The notes beneath the pieces were generated by a model. The model had not been told where the DNA came from, ran no database searches, and saw nothing but the letters and a program-made list of their open reading frames with translations. Of a stretch of 64,000 nt of DNA, positions 53,736 to 63,476 are shown in pieces; position 1 is the first letter of the stretch; every line of letters begins with the position of its first letter. Source of the DNA: Odontesthes bonariensis (lineage: Eukaryota > Chordata > Actinopteri > Atheriniformes > Atherinopsidae); contig NC_134507.1 of assembly GCF_027942865.1 (NCBI RefSeq), positions 38,784,797-38,848,796 of the forward strand. The letters are read 5' to 3'. Both the position numbers and the translations under genes were made by a program.

Positions 53736-54292
53736 CAAATTGTACTCATCCATCAGCTGTTTAAGTTTTTTTCCTGACTTGATGTCCCAGTTGATATTAA
53801 AATCAGCGAGTAGGATGATTTCCTTTTTCGAGTTGCAGTGATTTAAGATTGTCTGAAGATGATTATAAAACACATCCTTTGCTGAGGTGGATCCACACAA
53901 ATCGCAGTAAAATATATTGCAGAGCAGAGTGATGCATTTAGACCAATACACTCAGCGTTAATGTCTTTAGGCCACCTTATTAGTTCATGTTGAAACTTCT
54001 CTCTGACATAGATTAATACTCCCCCACCTCGCCCAGCTTCTCTAGCCTTTCTAAATACATTATATCCTGGAATGCTGGTAGCTGCTGTAGATGATGATGA
54101 ATGTGTCAACCAACTTTCAGATATTCCAAGTATATCAATATTAGAGTCCCTTAATAAATGTTCCATCAGCTCAACTGGTTAAAAACAGCAAAGTGTTTCC
54201 TGGTTCCATCTCCTCTCTCTGAGCTGCAGATCCAGATGTGCTCAGACTCAACATGTGCTGCAGGCTGAATGATCTGCGGGCAGATTGTTGTG

Positions 54293-54700
54293 GTGGGACG
54301 TTTTCTGGCTGAGCTGGCTGGGGCAGCTTTCACTACATTAAGTAGTCTAAAGACGCACCAACGTATTCACACAGGAGAGAAGCCTTACAGCTGTGGTCAG
54401 TGTGGGGCAGCTTTCACTACATTAAGTAGTCTAAAGACGCACCAACGTATTCACACAGGAGAGAAGCCTTTCATCTGTGGTCAGTGTGGGGCAGCTTTCA
54501 CCCAATTAGGTAATCTAAAGAAACACCAACGTAGTCACACAGCAGAGAAATGATTGGCTTAAATCAACAACAATTTTTACGGCAGATAAGCAAACATTCA
54601 CCTGAGAGCAGCAACAGGAACTACCAATCAGAAGCCTTGCATTTGTTCAGATTAAAAATCTTCTTTGTGGATCACCACCTTTTCTTGTTAGGACTTTAGT
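54293..54700 (+). pseudogene. Truncated duplicate of the zinc-finger gene 3' end
   Basis: It starts abruptly inside a finger ([20 protein letters not shown]), continues through two more fingers to HQRSHTAEK stop at 54553, and goes on with the same 3' UTR as the gene downstream (ATTGGCTTAAATCAACAACA to about 54700). The matching gene segment is at about 56150-56550. It lies in the intron, in the same orientation, about 1.85 kb before its source. It has no start codon or acceptor of its own. Confidence 0.8.
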
Positions 54701-54879
54701 TCTGAATTATTATTATTGTTATTTTAACAAAGAGAAACAAAGGTTGAGTTAAAATGTTAAAAAGTGTTTCCCTGGTGGCTGTTGATCTGAATGGCTGCAG
54801 ACCTCTGAGTTGTAAGCTGGAACAGAGGGTTAGTGTAAAGAATGTCATGTATTACCACCACTGTTACTTTTATTCCTTT

Positions 54880-55270
54880 AAACCAGCGGTCATCAACCTT
54901 TTTCAGCCCAACCTCTACATGGTGTTTAAGTGAACAACTTGGACAAGACTCTGGTTCCTTCCATCATTTAGGAATATTGTAGCTCAAGTTCCTTTTCAGA
55001 GTTTCATCATGACAAAAAGAATTAGTGAAAGAGCAAAAAGCAAGAGTTTACTGCTTAAAAAGCTGAACGTGTGCAGAACACATCAGAGCACAGTGCTGAT
55101 AGCTGAGGGCACTTATAAACGCACCCTCAGCGTTCACGTTTGATCTGTGATATTGAGACCTGTGTGGCTCGGTCTGTCCAGGTCCAGTTAGAATATGTTG
55201 GTTAGCGTAGGTTAGCTTAGAGAAATCTTTTGTGTGAACTTCAAAAGGATCGAAGTCTTCTTCCTCTCTG
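54880..55270. other. Intron end with possible hAT fragment
   Basis: CAGCGGTCATCAACCTTTTT near 54888 resembles a hAT terminus. The rest up to the acceptor shows no element I can name. Confidence 0.3.
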
Positions 55271-55279
55271 TCATTGCAG

Positions 55280-56398
55280 AAACATGGAGCCCAAGAGGGA
55301 TCCAGATGGCACTGCTGTAAGGACTGTGGGAAAGTTATCAAACGATCAAATCTGAGGTATCATCAGAGGCTTCATACTGGAGAGAAGCCATACAGCTGTG
55401 ACCAGTGTGGGGCAGCTTTCACTACATTAGGTAGTCTAAAGACGCACCAACGTATTCATACAGGAGAGAAGCCATACAGCTGTGGTCAGTGTGGGGCAGC
55501 TTTCACTCAATTATCTGATCTAAAGAAACACCAACGTATACACACAGGAGAGAAGCCTTTCAGCTGTGGTCAGTGTGGGGCAGCTTTCACTAGATTAGGT
55601 AATCTAAAGACACACAAACTTATTCACACAGGAGAGAAGCCTTTCAGCTGTGGTCAGTGTGGGGCAGCTTTCACTACATTATCTAATCTAAAGACACACC
55701 AACGTATACACACAGGAGAGAAGCCGTTCAGCTGTGGTCAGTGTGGGGCAGCTTTCACTCAATTAGGTAATCTAAAGAAACACCAACGTATACACACAGG
55801 AGAGAAGCCGTTCAGCTGTGGTCAGTGTGGGGCAGCTTTCACTACATTAGGTAGTCTAACGACACACCAACGTAGTCACACAGGAGAGAAGCCGTTCAGC
55901 TGTGACCAGTGTGGGGCAGCTTTCACTACATTAGGTAGTCTAAAGACACACCAACGTAGTCACACAGGAGAGAAGCCGTTCAGCTGTGGTCAGTGTGGGG
56001 CAGCTTTCACTACATTAGGTAATCTAAAGACACACCAGCGTATTCACACAGGAGAGAAGCCTTTCAGCTGTGGTCAGTGTGGGGCAGCTTTCACTACATT
56101 ATCTTATCTAAAGACACACCAACGTATTCACTCAGGAGAGAAACCTTTCAGCTGTGGTCAGTGTGGGGCAGCTTTCACTACATTATCTAATCTAAAGACA
56201 CACCAACATAGTCACACAGGAGAGAAGCCTTTCAGCTGTGGTCAGTGTGGGGCAGCTTTCACTACATTAGGTAGTCTAAAGACACACCAACGTATTCACT
56301 CAGGAGAGAAGCCTTTCAGCTGTGGTCAGTGTGGGGCAGCTTTCACCCAATTAGGTAATCTAAAGAAACACCAACGTAGTCACACAGCAGAGAAATGA
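55280..56398 (+). CDS. Exon 2 of the C2H2 zinc-finger gene (13 fingers)
   Basis: The acceptor CTGTCATTGCAG ends at 55279. The exon opens KHGAQEGSRWHCCKDCGK at phase 0 and stops with TGA at 56396. It encodes 13 tandem C2H2 fingers of 28 residues joined by TGEKP (SGEKP twice). The first is divergent (CCKDCGKVIKRSNLRYHQRLH). The rest share the frame [16 protein letters not shown]. Helix positions -1, 2, 3, 6 are mostly T-G-S-T or T-S/G-N-T, with Q-S-D-K, R-G-N-T and Q-G-N-K variants, so the array is young and little diversified. It is presumably a nuclear DNA-binding protein. No KRAB or BTB domain is seen. With exon 1 the protein would be about 524 residues. Confidence 0.85.
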   Translation, partial: KHGAQEGSRWHCCKDCGKVIKRSNLRYHQRLHTGEKPYSCDQCGAAFTTLGSLKTHQRIHTGEKPYSCGQCGAAFTQLSDLKKHQRIHTGEKPFSCGQCGAAFTRLGNLKTHKLIHTGEKPFSCGQCGAAFTTLSNLKTHQRIHTGEKPFSCGQCGAAFTQLGNLKKHQRIHTGEKPFSCGQCGAAFTTLGSLTTHQRSHTGEKPFSCDQCGAAFTTLGSLKTHQRSHTGEKPFSCGQCGAAFTTLGNLKTHQRIHTGEKPFSCGQCGAAFTTLSYLKTHQRIHSGEKPFSCGQCGAAFTTLSNLKTHQHSHTGEKPFSCGQCGAAFTTLGSLKTHQRIHSGEKPFSCGQCGAAFTQLGNLKKHQRSHTAEK

Positions 56399-57196
56399 TT
56401 GGCTTAAATCAACAACAATTTTTACGGCAGATAAGCAAACATTCACCTGAGAGCAGCAACAGGAACTACCAATCAGAAGCCTTGCATTTGTTCAGATTAA
56501 AAATCTTCTTTGTGGATCACCACCTTCTCTTGTTAGGACTTTAGTTCTGAATGTTCTGTGGGGAGCACATGTTTGAAGAACGATTGAAAGTGTTTTATAA
56601 TTTGTTGGGATTGTTTTAACTGGGGACGGATCTCCCGATGTTTGATGTGAAGTCGAGCTTTACACTCGTCTGTATTTCATTGTTCTGCATTTCATTAAAG
56701 GTCAGATGTTAACTTTTCTCGTGCTTTTCCTGTTCTTGCTACACAGATATTTTTGAAGAAAATGTGTGTTTGGTTATGAGGGAAAGTTGACCCTTATCAT
56801 CTTCCCCAAAGACCCAGAAATCTTTAACGCAGTCTGAAAAAGGTTTGGAGTTGTTCCCTGTACTTCCCAGACAGCTGTATGATGCTCATGACTGAAGCTG
56901 AAAGTTAAGGCTGTTCCAACACTAAAAGGGCACAAGGCTCAACTTCAAGCTGTGAAACTCTTTCAAATGTCTGTTGTGTTGGAATCAGATGTGTGAACGC
57001 ATTTTAGTCCAAACGTCATGGCTGCACTGAGGGAAAAGGCAGCTAAGCAGGCTAACGGTACTTTGAATTGAACCGTTTAACACGAGAAAACTGAACTGAT
57101 CTGTTTGTTGCTTCTACAACTGCTCAGTTACTCACACAATCAGGTACTGAGCAGATTTACCAAACAGACATTCTGCTGTAATCTCAGATGCTCTCA
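56399..57196 (+). other. 3' UTR and flank of the zinc-finger gene
   Basis: An ATTAAA at 56694-56699, followed by a T/G-rich stretch, is a likely poly(A) signal. Beyond it up to the Harbinger terminus I see nothing recognisable. Confidence 0.5.
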
Positions 57197-57389
57197 GGCT
57201 ACGTGCCCACGACAACGCTCTGAAGCATAAACGCAGATGTCCGTTTTTTTCTCCACAATTTATCTGCGTTCTCACGAGCGTTTTGGGGTTGGATATCTGT
57301 CCATCCATGGGAACAGTGAAAACGTATAAAATTCTTAAAACTGGCAGTTTGCCGATGTAGTATGCACGCACCGCGTCAGTTGGAAGAAA

Positions 57390-58244
57390 ATGGCAAAGCG
57401 CGGCGGCAACAACACTCCTTCTAACTTTGTTTGGACCGATGATGAGGTCCAGTTGCTCCTCAACATGACACAGGACTACAAAACCAGGAAGGCAGTGGAG
57501 AATGTCGATTGGGAGAGTATTCAAAACAAATATTGTGAAATATGGGAGTCGTTCATGGAGAACTACCCACTTAACGACCCAAAGTACCCTCATGCTAAGG
57601 ACCAGGTTAGCAAAGTTCATGTCGCAACGAAAATTAAAGCCGTGCGGATTAAATATAGGCAGGCTGTGGACACCCAGCGCCGTAGTGGGCACGGGAGGGT
57701 GGTGTCTTTGTTTTTTGAACTATGTGATGAAATTTGGGGAACCACCCCTGCCTCCACAACGGTGGAGCATGGTCTCGAAACGGCTGAAGTAAATGATGAT
57801 GGGGCAGCAGAGCCGGGCGGTGTAGAACTAGCAGAAGAATCGGTGCAGGAGGACACCTCATCTTCGGAGCCGGCCGGAGAAACTCTTGCGAGGAGGAGAT
57901 ACTTACTTCAGGTAAAACTATGTGTTTGACGCTAGTGTTAGCCCCAACCATCATGGCAATGTAAGGGGCACCTGTCCTGTTCCGGGTAATGTGTGTGTGT
58001 GTGTGTGTGTGTGTGTTTTTTTTCATAATGACAGTGAGTAAAAATATTGTTTACACGAATTACAAAGGACAGTTGTGTTTGCCAGATGCACAATTACACT
58101 CGTTATTGTTTGGATGTTGAAATGTTTTGGATGTCACAATGTTCCAGTCCTACCGTTTTGACACAATTCAAGTGAAGTGTAGCCCACTTTATTGGTATCC
58201 ATATTGGTCTGTAACTGACAATGGCACAATATTTGAAATCGCGT

Positions 58245-58306
<62 letters not shown>

Positions 58307-58977
58307 CAAACGCATAAAGACAATATTTTGCACACAACCGAAATTGCATACAAGACCTACAACTTAGCACTTGAACATTGCTCTGTTTCGGACACAGAAT
58401 TATTGAAATATTTTCATTAAGATATTGTAATATTGTCATGAAGGTGGATTGTGCATGCATGTTGTACAGGACAAGGACAGATGAACGATTATAAGTCCAC
58501 TAATGTTTGCTTTGGTCTGTTATTTTGTAGGCCAAACTCAACAGCTACAAGACAACCAGGCTGCAGAAGAAAGTGCGGAGCGATGAACACCATGAAGACC
58601 TCCAAATTAAAAAGAGGATTGCCGACATCATGGAGAATGCGGAAAGGGAACACAGTTCCAGGATGGATGCATTAGTGACTGCCCAAATCAGGATGAGCCA
58701 GTCTTTTGAAACTCTTGTGAGACATTTCACCTCACCCTCATACCGACCAAACATGGCTTTCCCACACAACGCGCCCACATACCCACAGCCCATGGCCTCC
58801 TCAAGCTCATACTTACCACCTGCCATGCCCTCCTCCTACCAATACATACCACAAGAACCACCCATGCCCTCCTGTAACCCATACTTACCACAACCACCCA
58901 GGGCCGCCTCCTACACACACCAGCTGGTTTCAGAAACCACTGAGGAAGAAGACCAGGTTGATCTTCTTTCATTGTAA
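57390..58977 (+). CDS. Harbinger Myb/SANT-like protein, two exons
   Basis: Exons are 57390-57911 (donor GTAAAA) and 58531-58977 (acceptor TTTTGTAG), joined in phase 0 for about 322 residues. The N-terminal half has FVWTDDEVQLLLNMTQDYK and the W-E-S-I pattern of a trihelix/Myb-SANT domain (residues 12-110), then an acidic linker, a basic coiled-coil region (KLNSYKTTRLQKKVRSDEHH) and a Pro/Tyr/Ser-rich tail. In Harbinger elements this partner takes the transposase into the nucleus and onto the ends. No damage is visible. Confidence 0.8.
58247..58292 (+). repeat. (AC)n microsatellite with an (AG)n end
   Basis: About 23 AC dinucleotides are followed by a short AG run to 58305, in the intron of the Harbinger Myb-like gene. 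Confidence 0.9.
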
Positions 58978-59779
58978 GTAGCCTAGCCGTGCTTACATAC
59001 TGTCAAATGACACTTGTTCTGGGAGGGGGGGTGTTCAACGTTGTTGCTGTTGATGCCACCTCATGTGGCTATGCAGGCCGATTTTCGAGTGCAATTTCTA
59101 TTTCTATTTCTGTACAGTGTTACTGTATATTTGGTTTATGGCTGTCTTTGCATGATGTTCACATGCACTTTATGTCCTGAATATTTGACATAAAAAGGTT
59201 TTTTAGTAAAACTGTCATTTGCACTATATACATTTTTTTGTGGATTTATGTTTTCTGTATTTATGTTTAAACAAAGTAAAATACTTTATTTCCCCCCTGA
59301 TTTGCATGTGTTATTGAGAAAAGTCTTACACACCTCATTTTGACAGGTCAAGAAAATCTACTGGACAATCAGTTACTAACTGCTCCCCCTTGTGGTCCTC
59401 ATTTGTCATCATGTCTGCTAATTCTATGTAGTTACACAGAAAGTGTTACAACTGAAATAATAGGAGATATGACGTTTAAACAGTTGTCATATTGCAGAAC
59501 CACTAAACATAGTAATCATAATCATAGTAAATGAATGCAGGTTATTTTGACAAAAAAGGGTTTTATTCATTACCTGTTACTGAGAATGAGTACATAAAGT
59601 CATGAACACAGAACACAAACGCAAAACATAACATGACAAGTTCTGGAAGACTGAACACAGTTCATAAGTCATGAACACAAAACTATATGAACACAAAAAA
59701 ATAATGTGCATAAACATAAACACATGTGTCACCAGTAACTGTTTTACTTTGGCAAACAAGCTGATTTTAAAAGAACATG

Positions 59780-61337
59780 TTATGGGTCCAGATACTTGGT
59801 GAGGACTCTCCTCACCCGCTTTCCACCTGCCTCGTTGCAGTCTGTGGTATAATTGTTTCTCTGTGTGGGAGGTTGCTGGTCCCGCTCCCTTTGCATGGCT
59901 TCCTCTTGTGCATGGTGATTTACGGTGTCGTGGCAAGCCTCACAGTAGTTGTTGAGGACAAAACAGGCATAAATCACAGTAGGCAGGTCACTGAGATTTA
60001 TGTCCATTTGTCGCTTCAGGCAGGCGAACCTGGCCTTGAGGCGACCAAATGCACACTCTATGACCATGCGTGCCTTGCATAGGGAGAGGCCAAAGTACTG
60101 CTCTGAAGGGGTTGCGCCTCCGTTTGAATATTCCTTCATCAGGTATGGGAGGAGGGGATAGGCCGGGTCTCCCAACAGGAAGATGGGGATGGCTTCCTCA
60201 TCCTCCACTATCTGCTTCTCCAGTGAGGGAATCTTCCCAGTCTTCAAATGACTGTTGACTTTCGAGTTGGCGAATATCCGGGCATCATGCACACTACCTG
60301 GCCATTTCACCACCACATCCATGAATCTGCAACACAAATGAAGCATCATGACTTCAGTTTTTTTTATAACAGAAAACCCACACAACTTGTAAATTTCTAA
60401 CAAAAATAGATTAATGAATGGGTGTGTAAATATAGCTAAATGTTGTGTCAATATGGTACTGTAGGCCTATTAATATATAGACTACATGTATATTGGTGTA
60501 TATTGGCTACATTCTGTTACATTTTTTGTTACAAGGCTATTGGATGGGACAGACTGCTCTGTGCCCAAGTGAGTGATGGTGGTGTATAGCTGATGTCTTT
60601 GGAGTAATAAACTGCCTGTAGCCTTACCTGTACTTGTGGTCACATACAGCTTGGACGTTCAGCGAGTGTCTTCTCTTCCTGTTGATGTAATCAGTGGCGT
60701 TCACAGACGGCTGTTTGATGTCAATGTGTGTCCCGTCTACTGCTCCCAGACACTGGGGCATCCCATGGTCTTCTAGGAACCCAGCCACTAGCTCCTCAGT
60801 ATCCGGGACAGTGAATGGCAGCTTGATATATTTGGGTCCGAGATGAACCGTAATTGCACGGCACGTGTCTCTTATGATTGTTGACACTGTAGATCTCCCC
60901 AGGCCAAATGAATTCGCGGTTTTGCGGAGGCGCCCCTCATCGCTTAGGTAGTACAATGTACATGCCACCTTCTTCAGAGCCGGCACTGGCTGTCTCATAT
61001 TTGTCCATTGACCCTCGACGTGAGGACGAAGTAGGTCAGTCAGGGCATGAAGGGAGTCTTTGGTCATGCGGAAATTCTCGTACCACGCTTGCTCGTCCAC
61101 CACATCATTCACGAAGTTATCCCACCATTCGGAGCTTCTCCCTGGCCTCGTCCACACTCGTCTCTCACTTCGTCGGGTCTCCTCCGGTGCGTTAATAATG
61201 TCCAATAAACGCTGATATCGTCTCATATGATTTAAGTGACTCTCGGTCAAGAGTCTCGCCATTTGTTGGCATGATTCATTCATGGTATTTAACGTGGCTA
61301 CTGCTAAACGTTCATCCATATTGTATACCAGGCTCAA
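59780..61337 (-). CDS. Harbinger transposase (DDE), two exons, intact
   Basis: Exon 1 runs from 61337 to 60628 (donor GTAAGG) and exon 2 from 60326 to 59780 (acceptor GTTGCAG). The join completes an Arg codon and gives 418 residues, a normal length; a second ATG six codons in is also possible. The helix-turn-helix part reads [20 protein letters not shown] and [17 protein letters not shown]. The catalytic triad is in place: [14 protein letters not shown] (D1, about residue 200), [15 protein letters not shown] (D2) and [15 protein letters not shown] (E). Cut-and-paste transposase of the HARBI1 family. Confidence 0.9.
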
Positions 61338-61675
61338 ATTTGTCGCTAAAACGTCAGTTGGCTACTTCCAGACAGCAACTGACAGCATCAGCCGTTTAAA
61401 CGGCTCTGCTTCCAGATGCGCGTGCAGAAAGAAACGTGTGCAAAAAACGCACTTCTGCGTTTTGAACTGTTCATACGGCGATGAGAGGTTGGATCGTTTT
61501 CAAGATCTCCACTCTGGAGGGCGTTTGCGTTTTCTCCGTTTTGAACTCCTAAAAACGCCGTCGCCGTGTGAAAGATAGGCACATCTGTGGAAATGTTCTG
61601 CGTTTATCTGTCGTTATCGTTGTCGTGGGCACGTAGCCTCAGTCGCGCTGCTCAAGTTGTTTTAGTCCACAATTC

Positions 61676-61706
61676 TTCTTTTTCTTCTTCTTCTTCTTCT
61701 TCTTCG
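61676..61706 (+). repeat. (TTC)n microsatellite
   Basis: About ten TTC units lie between the Harbinger element and the LINE leader. Confidence 0.85.
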
Positions 61707-62368
61707 AGTGAGAGGAGTGTGAGTGGAAGAGCTGAGAGACAGGCTAAGTGTGAAAGTGGTTTTTCTGCCCTTTATTCGCTATCCTTGTTTTCTCTGGTTA
61801 ATGTTTAATTAGTTGTGTTTGTTCTGCGTACTTTGTGTAGTGTTGTAGGGTTAATTTCGACGTTTTTTTCTTAATTGTTTGTTGCGCTTCCCGGCCGCAA
61901 TGGCGTCTAGCGGCTTCTCCGCGCTGTCCCGGAAGCACGGCATCCGAGTTGGTGCCGGTTCCCTGTGCAGCGTGGAGGAGGTTGCACTGGCCGTGGGGCA
62001 GGTTATCGGGCACGGGTCGGTAAAGTCCGCTGCCCGCATGAACAGCGCGGTAGTTTTATTTTTAGCAAAGGTGGAGCAGGTGCACAGCCTGGTGGAGGCG
62101 GGCATCACTGTTAATGGGCAGTTTGAGCCGGTGATGCCGCTAACGCAGCCGGCTACTAAGGTCACGCTATCCAACGTGCCTCCCTTCATCACAGACGAGT
62201 TCCTGGTGAAAGAACTGTCGAAGCACGGTAAGGTGGTGTCGCCCATCAGAAAGGTGCTGTCCGGCTGCAAGTCCCCGCTGCTGCGCCACGTGGTGTCTCA
62301 CCGCTGGCAGCTGTTCATGATCCTCAACAACCGGAATGAGGATCTTGACTATCACTTCCGTGTTCGTG

Positions 62369-62734
62369 GACTCAGGTCAGCTGGTTCAGTCCAGAGTCCA
62401 GACTAAACATGGAGAAGCAGCATTTAGCTGTTATGCTGCTAACAAGTGGAACAAACTGCCAGTGGAGATTAAACTTTCAGCAAATGTAGACATTTTTAAA
62501 TCCAGGTTAAAGACATTTCTGTTCTCATGTGTCTATGCATGAAATATCTTTTAACTTATCTAGACTGTTGCCTGTTTTTAAATTCATTTAAATGATTTTA
62601 TTTGTTTCTTTTTATATTCTTTTATGTATTTTTAATGCTTCTTGCACTCCCTGCTGCAATGCTTTTATTTTATGTAAAGCACTTTGAACTGTTTGTACAT
62701 GAAATGTGCTATATAAATAAATTTGATTTGATTT
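62369..62734 (+). mobile_element. 5'-truncated L2-type LINE end
   Basis: It encodes the RT C-terminus (YAANKWNKLPVEIKLSANVD, then FKSRLKTFLFS), then a 3' UTR and the end CTATATAAATAAATTTGATT with a short TTTGA-type repeat tail. A CGTG duplication lies at 62365-62368 and 62735-62738. It is inserted in the Tx1 ORF1. Confidence 0.75.
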
Positions 62735-62820
62735 CGTGTGGATGAGTTTGAGTATATTTTGTTTGCAACATCGTCCACTGTGAAATGTTTCTGTTTTGGT
62801 GAGGAGGGGCATTTAATTAA

Positions 62821-63476
62821 AGGATAAGACGGTTTTTTTGACATTGGGCCCTTGATTTCACATTATAACATGATGTTCTTCTCACCCCTGCTTGTTGTTG
62901 GTCATTTGGAGCTGTTCCGACGATATTCGCGGGGTGTCTGGCTGCTCTCTTGAGATATTCGGCCATGAAACGGTTTCCTATGGGCAACGTTATACAGGCA
63001 CAAACTATGCTGTTTATAATTTATTAATTACTGTACACTAGCACTGATAACGTGGAGGTGCGTCGTTTACTTAAAAAAATCCGGGTTACTGTAATTTTGA
63101 TTTTTTTTGTCGTAAAGTGGGTGTTACTGACGTCCTCGTCGTGCTACTGCCACAGACAGCCCACAGACCTGCTGCCTATTTATTCATTCGGCTAAAAATC
63201 AAAATTAGTAACCCAGATTTTTTTAAGTAAGCGACGCACCGCCACGTTATCAGTGCTAGTGTAGAGTAATTAATAAATTATAAACAGCATAGTTTGTGCC
63301 TGTATAAGCTTGCCCATAGGAAACCGTTTCATGGCCGAATATCTCAAGAGAGCAGCCAGACGCCTCGCGAATATCTTCGGAACAGCTCCAAATGTTCAAC
63401 AACAAGCAGGGGTGAGTAGAACATCATGTTATAATGTGAAATCAAGGGCCCAATGTCAAAAAAACGGTCTTATCCT
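62821..63476. mobile_element. 656-bp foldback element at a TTAA site
   Basis: Two arms of about 270 bp are inverted copies of each other (AGGATAAGACGGTTTTTTTG at one end, the inverse with one difference at the other), with an unpaired middle of roughly 90 bp near 63110-63190. TTAA lies at 62817-62820 and 63477-63480. No coding frame. Confidence 0.85.

Larger units (their letters stand above)
47680..54170 (-). mobile_element. Decayed LINE (L2/Rex-like) in the intron, three segments
   Basis: On the minus strand, endonuclease is at 53680-54166 (NIDILGISESWLTHS, GRGGGVLIYVREKF), the RT start at 52640-52960 (PMQFGFRKFHSAETAT, FDTINHDVL), the RT core at 51090-51295 (GVPQGSILGPVLF, a DDTALYCHA catalytic segment), the post-RT region at 50570-50980 (VVQHFKSLGVIFDSNLNF) and the C-terminus at 47870-48087 (EEQCWNTLPTRVRN). 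It is interrupted at 51296-52640 and by a Harbinger element at 48088-50559. Many stops and frame changes; long dead. Confidence 0.7.
57197..61638. mobile_element. Complete autonomous-type PIF/Harbinger transposon (4.44 kb)
   Basis: The termini GGCTACGTGCCCACGACAAC and their inverted copy are exact over 21 bp and similar further in. The 3-bp duplication TCA lies at 57194-57196 and 61639-61641. Two open genes converge: Myb-like (+) 57390-58977 and transposase (-) 61337-59780. Both have clean splice sites and no stop. GCGTTTT-type subterminal motifs lie near both ends (57223-57290, 61400-61610). CA and TG microsatellites (57995-58016, 58247-58292) sit in the Myb-gene intron. Confidence 0.9.

Noticed and set aside
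58134-58460. Minus-strand 108-codon frame across the AC microsatellite
   Set aside because: It is in the intron of the Myb-like gene and its core is a Val/Cys run from the dinucleotide repeat.
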